Assembly: GCA_017958365.1 (NCBI GenBank)
Contig: JAGDCV010000132.1
Location: forward strand, 1 to 33,447
Direction: 5' to 3'
From: Clostridiales bacterium
Lineage (GTDB): Bacteria; Bacillota; Clostridia; Saccharofermentanales; Saccharofermentanaceae
Length of the DNA: 33,447 nucleotides
This document shows, piece after piece, positions 24,953 to 33,447 of the stretch (position 1 is its first letter; each line of letters starts with the position of its first letter). The position numbers were made by a program, and so were the translations under genes. The notes below the pieces were generated by a model. The model was not told the DNA's origin, did not search any database, and saw nothing but the letters and a program-made list of their open reading frames with translations.

Positions 24953-27043
24953 ATGATTATTGATCCTGAGAATGAAAACAAGAATACGAACCAGCCACTC
25001 GACACCAATCCGGATGAGTTTGTTGATTCTTCTTTTATGGTATCTCTCAAAGGCGGCGACGGCGCCTCTGTTTCCGACAAGATCAAGGAAAGCTCCGAAT
25101 CAAATAACGGCATGACTTCCAATGAATTTGATGATCTTGGTGATTTTGATTTTGATCCGAGTGTATCTGCCTTTAAGCCCCTGGCTAAGTCGGCAGTACC
25201 CGAACCGGAGAAGAAAGAGCCCGAGGTTAAGCCCGAGCCTAAGGTTGAAGCAAAAGCTGAACCCGAAGCCCCTGCATTTGCTCCTTCAACTAAGGCAGCC
25301 GATAAGACTGACTTCGAGGATGTAGCCGGCATCAATGATCCTGCCTTTAAGGACGGAGATGTCGATTTCCAGGAATTCAAGGGAATCAAGGAAGATAAGA
25401 ATCCTGATGACCAGAAACTCTTTGATGCAGGTCAGAATCTTGATTTTGCTGCATCCACAGCTTCCAACAGTTCTTTTGCGAATCCCGTTGAGGACGAACT
25501 CGAGCTTGATGAGGAAGCACTTGCTATCAATCCTTTCGCTCCGAAGAACGGGGCAAGCATGCCTGCAGCTCCCATGAGACCTAAGGATAATAAGGTTGAA
25601 GAGCCCAAGCCTTCCAAGGAAGAGAACGAAGCTGCTCAGATTCAGACATATGGTAAGGTTTCAAGCGGCGTAAACGCTTTCAAGCGTGACGATAAGAAGA
25701 AGACCGATTCCAAGAAGAAGGGCAAGAACGATAAGGAAGCTGATAAAAATGCGGCAGTTGTCCCTGCACAGGGCGGCATTATCGGTCAGGCTAATGCAAT
25801 GAACGCTGCAAACGGCGGTAAGCCCTCACCTTTCGGAGCTCGTGGTAAGCAGAATGAAGCTCCCAAGGCAGCTCCGGCTCCCAAGACACAGCCCGCTGCA
25901 CCTAAAGCTCCTGCTGCCGCCAAGGCACCCGTTGCTCCCGCAGCACCCAAAACTGCACCTGAAGCGCCTAAGGCAGATGCCGAGCCTGCACCTTTCGCAC
26001 CTCCCGCCGCTGCCAAAGCTCCTGTTGCCAAGGCACCCGAGCAGGCACCTTCTCAGTCCATTTTCGTAGGCGGACCTGCACCGGAGCCTGCAAATGAGCC
26101 TTCTCCTTTTGTTAATAACAAGGGCAATGCTGCTCCTTCATCTAACTCTGCCAAGGTCATGCAGAATACAAGACCCATACCGAGGCCCAACACAAGACCT
26201 GCAGCTACAGAGAGACCCGGCGGAGGTCATGCACCTTCACATGCTGAGCATCAAGGTGCTAATATCGCTCCTGTTACACAGGTTAAGAAGTCCAAGCGTA
26301 AGTCCAAAGCTGACAGACCGGTAAAGGAACCCGGTAAGGGCGGAATCTTTGCACTCATCGGTGTGCTTGCCGGTATATTCGTTCTTCTTTGGGTAGTTGA
26401 TAATTATCAGACATGGTTCGGCGGTAAGGAGGATACTGTACCTACACAGCTTACTGCAGTAACCACTGTTGATGCAGAACCTGCACAAACAGAGCAAGCT
26501 GAGACCGAGCCGGCTTCAACAACAACAGAAGCAGCTGTCGTAGAAACTTCCGAGGCTACAGAAGAAGAGAGTGAAGCTACACAGGAAGAAACTCAAGAGA
26601 CCACTGCTGAAGAGACCGAAGAAACAACAGAGGAAACTGAAGAAGAAACAACAACTACTACAACAGAGGAAGAGACAGAAGCTACAACAACTACTTCGAG
26701 ATCTTCATCTAACAACGATCCCGTACGCTGCAGCTACACGATCACCAATCCCCGTGTTACTTCCGACGGATTCCACTTTGACTTCGCAATCACTAACAAC
26801 GGCAGTGATCTTAGCATAAGCAGATTGAATGAGATCACTATCTCGTTTAATACTTCTGCAACCATCACATCATTGTCTTCTGATTACTTCACGTTCACGG
26901 CAGACGGTGATAACGAATTTACCGGTACTCCGAGATCTGGTTCACTTCCTGCAGATGAAACGACAAACATCACGATCAACGCAGTTACCGATGAAAGCGT
27001 ACAGCACTTCTACATCTCAACTTACCACTTCGACTGGGATTGA
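24953..27043 (+). CDS. Pro/Ala-rich, single-pass membrane protein of unknown function
   Basis: I do not recognise the family. The 696 residues comprise an acidic disordered N-terminus (1-240), a Lys/Asp patch (about 244-265), a Pro/Ala/Lys-rich stretch (about 300-365) and a basic segment just before one membrane span (464-483). After the span come a Thr/Glu-rich stalk (about 505-583) and a compact C-terminal domain (about 590-696) with alternating beta-type sequence that vaguely resembles CBM/cohesin-like sandwiches. Positive-inside topology puts the long N-terminal region in the cytoplasm and the stalk plus domain outside. No signal peptide or sortase motif is seen. It stands alone, with its own promoter and a shared terminator at 27068-27095. 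It could link a cytoplasmic partner to the cell wall. Confidence 0.85.
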   Translation: MIIDPENENKNTNQPLDTNPDEFVDSSFMVSLKGGDGASVSDKIKESSESNNGMTSNEFDDLGDFDFDPSVSAFKPLAKSAVPEPEKKEPEVKPEPKVEAKAEPEAPAFAPSTKAADKTDFEDVAGINDPAFKDGDVDFQEFKGIKEDKNPDDQKLFDAGQNLDFAASTASNSSFANPVEDELELDEEALAINPFAPKNGASMPAAPMRPKDNKVEEPKPSKEENEAAQIQTYGKVSSGVNAFKRDDKKKTDSKKKGKNDKEADKNAAVVPAQGGIIGQANAMNAANGGKPSPFGARGKQNEAPKAAPAPKTQPAAPKAPAAAKAPVAPAAPKTAPEAPKADAEPAPFAPPAAAKAPVAKAPEQAPSQSIFVGGPAPEPANEPSPFVNNKGNAAPSSNSAKVMQNTRPIPRPNTRPAATERPGGGHAPSHAEHQGANIAPVTQVKKSKRKSKADRPVKEPGKGGIFALIGVLAGIFVLLWVVDNYQTWFGGKEDTVPTQLTAVTTVDAEPAQTEQAETEPASTTTEAAVVETSEATEEESEATQEETQETTAEETEETTEETEEETTTTTTEEETEATTTTSRSSSNNDPVRCSYTITNPRVTSDGFHFDFAITNNGSDLSISRLNEITISFNTSATITSLSSDYFTFTADGDNEFTGTPRSGSLPADETTNITINAVTDESVQHFYISTYHFDWD

Positions 27044-27067
27044 TGGTTGAGAATTAAACAAACAATG

Positions 27068-27095
27068 AAAGAGGCTGTCAATCGACAGCCTCTTT
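27068..27095. terminator. Bidirectional terminator overlapping the end of atpC
   Basis: A perfect 12-bp stem (AAAGAGGCTGTC / GACAGCCTCTTT) with a 4-nt loop. On the plus strand it is followed by T-rich TATATT and ends the membrane protein transcript. On the minus strand it is followed by CATTGTTTGTTT and ends the ATP synthase operon. The atpC stop codon (27080-27078) and its last five codons lie inside the hairpin. Confidence 0.85.
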
Positions 27096-27361
27096 TATAT
27101 TGCCAAATGCTTTCTTATCTCCTATCAGAAGTTGAACTTCATCCGACCCGACATCTAATATGCCGCTCGTAAGTTCCCCTTCTATTTCCTTCTCATCCGG
27201 CAGTGTTATAACGCACTTTCCCGGTTTAACGGTTGTGATGAAAGGAATATGGCCTGCAAATACAGCCAGATCTCCATCAGCACCTCGTAAAAGCAACGAG
27301 ATGACTTCACCGTCAAATATCTCTCCATCGGGAGATAAAACCTTAAGCTTATACCCTGTCA

Positions 27362-27362
<1 letters not shown>
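27078..27362 (-). CDS. atpC: ATP synthase epsilon subunit, short form
   Basis: Central-stalk subunit of F1. At 94 residues it consists only of the N-terminal beta-sandwich (YKLKVLSPDGEIFDGEV, GHIPFITTVKPG, then SGILDVGSDEVQLLIGDK). The C-terminal helical hairpin that makes up the remaining 40-50 residues in most bacterial epsilons is absent, and no continuation is found in other frames past the stop. The start overlaps the atpD stop by one base (TAATG). The last codons form one arm of the operon terminator. Inhibition of ATP hydrolysis by the epsilon C-terminal domain should therefore be missing in this enzyme. Confidence 0.93.
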
Positions 27363-28786
<1,424 letters not shown>

Positions 28787-29635
28787 TTACCTGCCGGCTC
28801 CGGCAACTATCTCCGTTATTTCCTGAGTGATCTTACCCTGTCTTACGCGGTTATACTGAAGCTGCAGGTTATCGATCATCTCCGTTGCATTCTTGGTAGC
28901 GCTGTCCATTGCCATTCTTCTTGCGGCAACTTCACATGCAAAACTCTCCTTAACGAGAGCATAAAGCACTCCTGCGAAATAAATAGGAACGATATCCTCA
29001 AGCAAAGCCGTCGGTTCCGGCTCGAAGATACCCTTCTCGTGCTCATCATCGCCCGGCCTTGTCAGCGGAAGGATCCACTTGACCTGAGGCTCCTGCGTCA
29101 TGATGGTCACATACTTGTTGTAAACGATACCGACGCGGTCGATCTTGCCTTCCTTGAATTCTGATATGAGTTCACTTGCAATCTCATAAGCACGCTCATA
29201 AGAGTAGTGTTCGGACGAATCAAAACTGATCTCATCCTCGGTATCAAAATCCGACAGATCGGAATGACCATATCTGCCGAAGGCTCTCTTTCCTATCGGT
29301 ATGATATCGGCATTGCCCATGTCCCTTACCATCCTGAAGACATTCGCGTTGTAACCGCCGCACAAACCTCTGTCGCCTGCTATTACGATGAGCTTGGTAA
29401 CGGCTTCGCTCTCATCTTTATCATCCTTGAAGTAGACTGTCTTCTTACAGTCGGCACATTTACTTAAGTCCGTGATGATCTTCTCAATCGAACTTAGATA
29501 CTTGCGGCCCTCAAGCATGGCATCAGTCGCCTTCCTCATCTTGGAAGACGCAACAAGGCCCATCGCACCCGTAAGATGCAACGTAGAGTCAAAACTCTTA
29601 ATCCTTTTACGTAATGCCTTAATGTCTTCAGCCAT
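28787..29635 (-). CDS. atpG: ATP synthase gamma subunit
   Basis: Rotating central shaft of F1. The 282 residues have the typical N-terminal coiled-coil helix (AEDIKALRKRIKSFDSTLHL, then AMGLVASSKMRKA), the Rossmann-like core with AGDRGLCGGYNANVFR, and the C-terminal helix (AMDSATKNATEMIDNLQLQY, then RVRQGKITQEITEIVAGAG). It follows atpA after 3 nt. All family landmarks are intact. Confidence 0.97.
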   Translation of the reverse strand: MAEDIKALRKRIKSFDSTLHLTGAMGLVASSKMRKATDAMLEGRKYLSSIEKIITDLSKCADCKKTVYFKDDKDESEAVTKLIVIAGDRGLCGGYNANVFRMVRDMGNADIIPIGKRAFGRYGHSDLSDFDTEDEISFDSSEHYSYERAYEIASELISEFKEGKIDRVGIVYNKYVTIMTQEPQVKWILPLTRPGDDEHEKGIFEPEPTALLEDIVPIYFAGVLYALVKESFACEVAARRMAMDSATKNATEMIDNLQLQYNRVRQGKITQEITEIVAGAGR

Positions 29636-29638
29636 GTA

Positions 29639-31147
29639 TTACTCTGCCTTAGATGTTTCAGTAAGCTTTGTAAGAAGCTTCTTCAATTCGTTCTCGTCAT
29701 CCTTATCCCATGAGCCGTTCTTTACCCTTACCATCCAGTCGTGATGATCAAGAGCCAAAGTCTCATAGAGTTTGTTCTCGAACTCCTCGATCTTGTTAAG
29801 GGCGATACCGTTCAAATAACCGTTGATTACAGCGTAGATGACAGCTACCTGACCGCCTACCTCAACGGGGCTGTTCAGGTTCTGCTGCAATACCTTAACG
29901 ATTCTCTCACCAAGGTGCAGTCTTGCCTTTGTATCGGCATCAAGATCGGAACCGAACTGGGAGAATTCCTGGAGCTCCCTGAACTGTGAATACAGAAGCT
30001 TAAGCTCACCGGATACCTTCTTCATCGCCTTTACCTGCGCAGAACCGCCGACACGGCTTACGGAGATACCGGGGTTAATAGCAGGAATGATTCCGCTGTG
30101 GAACAGCTCGGTCTCGAGGAATATCTGGCCGTCAGTGATCGAGATTACGTTAGTCGGAATGTAAGCGGATACGTCTCCCGCCTGAGTCTCAACGATGGGA
30201 AGGGCCGTTATGGAACCGCCTCCGAACTCGGGAGCGACACATGCTGCTCTCTCGAGAAGTCTCGAGTGCAGATAGAATACATCACCGGGATATGCCTCAC
30301 GTCCCGGAGGTCTTCTTATGAGAAGCGAGAGTGCACGGTAAGCAACGGCGTGCTTCGAAAGGTCATCGTAAATGATGAGAACATCCTTACCCTGCTCTCT
30401 GAAGTACTCGGCCATTGCACAACCCGAATAAGGTGCTATGTACTGGATAGGTGCGCTCTCTGCTGCAGTGGCAGATACGACTATCGTATAAGACATGGCT
30501 CCTGCCCTTGTAAGATCGGCAACGAGCTGAACAACGGAAGATGCCTTCTGTCCGATAGCTACATAAACACAGATAACGCCGGAATCCTTCTGGTTAACGA
30601 TGGTATCAAGTGCAATCTGTGTCTTACCTGTCTGTCTGTCACCGATGATAAGCTCTCTTTGTCCGCGTCCTATCGGGATCATGGAGTCAATAGCCTTGAT
30701 ACCGGTCTGCAAAGGAACCGATACGCTCTTTCTCTCGATAATGCCGGGGGCCTCTGCTTCTACGGGCTTAAATCCTGCATGAGGAACGGGACCCTTACCG
30801 TCGATGGGCTCACCTAACGGATCTACTACTCTTCCTAAGAATCCTTCACCGACCGGAACCGACAACACCTTGCCTGTTCTTTTTACCTTGGATCCCTCTC
30901 TTATATCGTTACTGTCGCTTAGAATGGCAACAGATACTGTCTCATTCTCGAGGTTCTGCGCAAGACCGACGCTTCCGTCTTCAAACTCCAAAAGCTCGGT
31001 GGACATACAGTTACGGATTCCGTATACACTTGCGATACCGTCACCTACCATGACAACGGTACCGACCTCACCCATATCGATCCTGTTTTTATAATTCTTG
31101 ATCTGTTCTTTAAGGATATTACTTATCTCTTCAGGTTTTCTGTTCAT
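29639..31147 (-). CDS. atpA: ATP synthase alpha subunit
   Basis: Non-catalytic nucleotide-binding F1 subunit that supplies the arginine finger. The 502-residue length is standard. The N-terminal barrel ends near residue 95. Walker A GDRQTGKT is at 169-176, Walker B is [13 protein letters not shown], and the [20 protein letters not shown] and [18 protein letters not shown] (here [14 protein letters not shown]) motifs follow. It begins one nucleotide after the atpH stop. Confidence 0.98.
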   Translation of the reverse strand: MNRKPEEISNILKEQIKNYKNRIDMGEVGTVVMVGDGIASVYGIRNCMSTELLEFEDGSVGLAQNLENETVSVAILSDSNDIREGSKVKRTGKVLSVPVGEGFLGRVVDPLGEPIDGKGPVPHAGFKPVEAEAPGIIERKSVSVPLQTGIKAIDSMIPIGRGQRELIIGDRQTGKTQIALDTIVNQKDSGVICVYVAIGQKASSVVQLVADLTRAGAMSYTIVVSATAAESAPIQYIAPYSGCAMAEYFREQGKDVLIIYDDLSKHAVAYRALSLLIRRPPGREAYPGDVFYLHSRLLERAACVAPEFGGGSITALPIVETQAGDVSAYIPTNVISITDGQIFLETELFHSGIIPAINPGISVSRVGGSAQVKAMKKVSGELKLLYSQFRELQEFSQFGSDLDADTKARLHLGERIVKVLQQNLNSPVEVGGQVAVIYAVINGYLNGIALNKIEEFENKLYETLALDHHDWMVRVKNGSWDKDDENELKKLLTKLTETSKAE

Positions 31148-31148
31148 A

Positions 31149-31676
31149 TCAAGAAATCACTTCCTTTATATTCTTTAGGTTCTTACGGACGCTTCCGTCA
31201 TAGTGCCTGCCGTCAACGGACACGGATAATCCGCCGAGGAGATCCTTATCAATGACATATGAAGCTCTGACAGTCTTTCCGGTTACTTCGGAAAGCTTCT
31301 TAACAAGTCTTGTCTTCTCATCTTCTGTCAGTTCAACCGCACTTGTAACTACGGCATCCGCATAGTTCATGTAGTCTTCGTACATGGAACGGAATTCATC
31401 TATGGCAGAGAACAGGATATACATGTCGCGGTGCTCGCATATTACACTCAGAAACGAGAATACGGGATCACATACACGCTGCTCGAAAACCGCCTTAATG
31501 CTCTCCATCCTCTCCGACTTCGGAATGGAAGGATTGATAAGGAATTCGAGATATTCGGGATTATCCTTGAAGGACTTGTCCACTTCGATGATATCGTTGT
31601 AGATCCTCTCAGGATTTTCATCCTCGAGCATGATCGCGAACATGGCTATTGCATATTCCTTGCCGTTGCCGTTCAT
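31149..31676 (-). CDS. atpH: ATP synthase delta subunit
   Basis: Peripheral-stalk cap that joins the b subunits to the alpha3beta3 head. The 175-residue length is normal. An N-terminal helical bundle ([14 protein letters not shown]) and the C-terminal signature [20 protein letters not shown] followed by [10 protein letters not shown] match the OSCP/delta family. It overlaps atpF by 4 nt (ATGA). Confidence 0.95.
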   Translation of the reverse strand: MNGNGKEYAIAMFAIMLEDENPERIYNDIIEVDKSFKDNPEYLEFLINPSIPKSERMESIKAVFEQRVCDPVFSFLSVICEHRDMYILFSAIDEFRSMYEDYMNYADAVVTSAVELTEDEKTRLVKKLSEVTGKTVRASYVIDKDLLGGLSVSVDGRHYDGSVRKNLKNIKEVIS

Positions 31677-32176
31677 ACACCGCTCTCCAGATTATCGATA
31701 AAAGAGTCGATGAGGTCTCTATGGTCATCCATGTTGATCTCACGGCCCAATACCTGCTCCGACATGGCTTCGGAGACGTCAATTATCTCTTTCCTTATGT
31801 ATTCCTTAGCATCCGCCTTGTCCCTCTCAGCCTCTGCTTTGGCCTTACGAATGATGGACTCGGCTTTCTCTCGGGATTCATAGAGCATTACTTCATTACG
31901 GCGCTCCGCCTTATCGGCAGCCTCCCTGATGATCTCATCAGCCTTCTGCTCGGCTGTTTGCATTCTGTCTTCCCATGAAGCCTTAAGCTCGTTTGCCTCA
32001 TCGTTTGCTTTTGCAGCCTTCTCATATTCACCCGTGATCTCAGCTTCCCTTTGGGCAAGCATCTTCTTCACAGGCTTAAACAGGAACCTCTTAAGGATGA
32101 GGAACAGAATGACAAGATTCAACAAAGATATCAGGATCTGCCAGATATTTACTGAAATAATGTCAAGGTTATTCAT
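31673..32176 (-). CDS. atpF: ATP synthase b subunit
   Basis: Membrane-anchored dimer arm of the peripheral stalk. The 167 residues comprise one N-terminal membrane span (about 8-30, IWQILISLLNLVILFLILKR), the typical KRFLFKPVKKMLAQRE transition, and a long Ala/Glu/Lys-rich coiled coil. It starts 5 nt after atpE with only a weak ribosome binding site, and it overlaps atpH at its end. Confidence 0.96.
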   Translation of the reverse strand: MNNLDIISVNIWQILISLLNLVILFLILKRFLFKPVKKMLAQREAEITGEYEKAAKANDEANELKASWEDRMQTAEQKADEIIREAADKAERRNEVMLYESREKAESIIRKAKAEAERDKADAKEYIRKEIIDVSEAMSEQVLGREINMDDHRDLIDSFIDNLESGV

Positions 32177-32181
32177 TTTTA

Positions 32182-32466
32182 TTATCCGACCGCTTCAAGA
32201 AGAATGTTTACGAGTCTTCCGGGTGCAACAAAGATCAGAAGGATCGCAATAACGAGAGCATAAAGACCCGTTGTCTCTGCAACAGCACAACCCATAAGCA
32301 TTGTAGTTGTAACCGCACTTCTTGATTCAGGCTGTCTTCCGATAGCCTCACAGGCAGCTGCTACCGCATTACCTTCACCGATACCGGGGCCGATACCTGC
32401 GATCATCGCACATCCTGCACCGAGGGCGCATCCTCCGAGGATAATACCGATTGCCAATTCCAACAT
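32182..32466 (-). CDS. atpE: ATP synthase c subunit with Na+-type ligands
   Basis: Proteolipid of the rotor ring. From the ATG at 32466 it is 94 residues: two membrane helices joined by the polar loop GRQPES. GGAGG lies 9 nt before this ATG; an in-frame TTG at 32472 would be too close to that site. The ion-binding residues are E31 (in GIGEGN), V62, E64, T65, T66 and Y69 (AETTGLY). These occupy the places of Q32, V63, E65, S66, T67 and Y70 of the Ilyobacter Na+-binding c subunit. Two carboxylates in this arrangement are known from the Fusobacterium nucleatum Na+ ring. Na+ coupling is thus inferred, not shown. Confidence 0.95.
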   Translation of the reverse strand: MLELAIGIILGGCALGAGCAMIAGIGPGIGEGNAVAAACEAIGRQPESRSAVTTTMLMGCAVAETTGLYALVIAILLIFVAPGRLVNILLEAVG

Positions 32467-32468
32467 TT

Positions 32469-33368
32469 TCAAATACCTCCGTTCGTATTCTTTATAACTT
32501 GGCTGTTGTTGTTCTTTTTTGCTTCCTTAAGCCTTTTACGCTTAAAGTATTCATCTTCAGGGAAACCGCCCGAGACATAGAGCATCGTTAACATGGCGAA
32601 GATAAATGCCTGCAGGCATCCGCTGAACAGATCAAAGTAAACCGAGAGTACCGCGGGAAGACCTACCCTTAGGAAAGGAAAATCTCCGAGGATACCGGGC
32701 AACGCTCCGAAGATAAGCTTGGATACATTGGTAAGAAGTGCCGCTATCAGCACGGATATGATGGAACCCGACAGTACGTTGCCGTAATGCCTGAATGCCA
32801 TTGATATCGGGGTAGCAACCTCACCTATGATGTTAAGGGGCGCAAGGAAAGGCACGGGCTCTCCGAAGCTTCTGATGTAGATCCACGGACCCGCCTTAAA
32901 CTTATAGTATGTGATAAGGATAAATGTCATTATCGCCCAACCGCCTACGATGTTGATGTCTGAAGTCGGCGGGAAAAGTCCGACGAGCGTAAGAAGGCTC
33001 GAGCAGGCTGACAATCCCATAATGGCTGCAATATAATGGCCGAATCCCATGAAGAACTCACCCATGTTGGACCTTACAAGTCCTTCAACGCTCTTAACGA
33101 GCCACTCCGCGATTACCTGTCTTACGGATATGTTCCTCGTCTTAAGGTCATGTGTCAGGAATTTACAGAAGAAGAATAAAGAGATGAGTACAAGCCATGA
33201 GTTGACCTGAGCCTCTGATACGGGAAGCCCTCCCAAAGGAAGATCGATCGTGAAGAATACATGAGCACCCGTGATGGAGATACCATCAGAAACAGGTACA
33301 TACATTACCTTTATTATCACACCCGCCACTATCGGCAAAATCGAGAGGATAAGATAAAGGATCGTCAT
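32469..33368 (-). CDS. atpB: ATP synthase a subunit
   Basis: Stator channel of Fo that passes ions to the c ring. The 299 residues hold about six membrane helices. The essential arginine is R193 in AFRHYGNVLSG, and the last helices carry the conserved acidic and polar pattern (SVYFDLFSGCLQAFIFAMLT). It is slightly longer than many bacterial homologues because of a loop near 25-55 and a basic C-terminal tail. The ATG has GGAGGACAGGAAGGA upstream and overlaps a preceding stop codon by 4 nt. The stop overlaps the alternative TTG of atpE, but not its preferred ATG. Confidence 0.96.
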   Translation of the reverse strand: MTILYLILSILPIVAGVIIKVMYVPVSDGISITGAHVFFTIDLPLGGLPVSEAQVNSWLVLISLFFFCKFLTHDLKTRNISVRQVIAEWLVKSVEGLVRSNMGEFFMGFGHYIAAIMGLSACSSLLTLVGLFPPTSDINIVGGWAIMTFILITYYKFKAGPWIYIRSFGEPVPFLAPLNIIGEVATPISMAFRHYGNVLSGSIISVLIAALLTNVSKLIFGALPGILGDFPFLRVGLPAVLSVYFDLFSGCLQAFIFAMLTMLYVSGGFPEDEYFKRKRLKEAKKNNNSQVIKNTNGGI

Positions 33369-33447
33369 TCCTTCCTGTCCTCCACAGAACCCGTCTTTAA
33401 CTTCATAGTCTTAAAATATACTCCGACACTAGGGAAAAACAAGCCTA
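33365..33447 (-). CDS. C-terminal end of an upstream gene, possibly atpI (cut by window edge)
   Basis: The minus strand is open from the right edge to TGA at 33367-33365 and encodes a tail reading GLFFPSVGVYFKTMKLKTGS then VEDRKE. It overlaps the atpB ATG by 4 nt, so it is very likely translated as part of the operon. A hydrophobic stretch followed by a short charged tail directly before atpB would fit AtpI (subunit I), but the visible 27 residues are too few to prove it. Confidence 0.55.
   Translation of the reverse strand, partial: GLFFPSVGVYFKTMKLKTGSVEDRKE

Noticed and set aside
25786..26031. Ala/Gly-rich open frame antisense to the Pro/Ala-rich gene
   Set aside because: A by-product of GC-rich Pro/Ala codons on the opposite strand; no start signal.
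26520..26700. Tandem-repeat-like ACA/GAA-rich DNA
   Set aside because: It encodes the Thr/Glu stalk of the membrane protein in frame. It is irregular, without spacers, so it is neither a CRISPR array nor a mobile repeat.

Overview
The window looks like a chromosomal segment of a Gram-positive anaerobe of class Clostridia, with low-to-middle GC and AGGAGG-type ribosome binding sites. The evidence is the gene order miaB-mutS-mutL-miaA, a Firmicute-type LexA with a GAAC-N4-GTT(T/C) box, a leucine T-box leader, NADP-type glutamate dehydrogenase, and an F-type ATP synthase whose c subunit carries a sodium-type ligand set. I see no phage, insertion sequence or CRISPR array. Genus and species cannot be read from the sequence alone.

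Layout. 1-719: 5' part of gdhA (minus). 843-1848: two small unrecognised genes (minus), divergent from lexA (1937-2587, plus), with an SOS box between them. 2782-9720: a tightly overlapping DNA-repair and tRNA-modification operon, miaB-mutS-mutL-miaA (minus). 9784-11190: a secreted, membrane-anchored DD-carboxypeptidase homologue (plus) that has lost its active-site motifs. 11187-16194: a leucine T-box leader followed by leuA, glf and a polytopic glycosyltransferase-like membrane protein (minus). 16210-24563: a five-gene operon (minus) in which every junction overlaps: nucleosidase, spore-photoproduct-lyase-like radical SAM protein, short-chain dehydrogenase, GH2 glycosidase, and a 1196-residue sugar-sensor/GGDEF/EAL/beta-helix protein. 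24620-24853: tRNA-Leu(TAA) and initiator tRNA-fMet with promoter and terminator (minus). 24953-27043: a Pro/Ala-rich single-pass membrane protein (plus). 27078 to the right edge: the ATP synthase operon atpBEFHAGDC (minus), with the tail of one more upstream gene cut by the edge.

How the genes work together. The repair operon couples mismatch repair to ms2i6A37 tRNA modification: MiaA makes the substrate of MiaB. The ATP synthase is complete, but epsilon lacks its C-terminal helical domain, and c has two carboxylates plus the Thr/Tyr ligands expected of a Na+ site. The leuA T-box appears to govern two cell-surface genes as well as leucine synthesis.

The best candidate for an undescribed system is the five-gene operon at 16210-24563. 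It joins a radical SAM enzyme that lacks the SP-lyase cysteine to a nucleosidase of the type that can clear 5'-deoxyadenosine, and then to a cytoplasmic glycosidase and a sugar-sensing c-di-GMP phosphodiesterase. A second recurring signal is a TATAAT box exactly 7 nt before an ATG with no Shine-Dalgarno sequence at three separate genes, which suggests leaderless transcripts.
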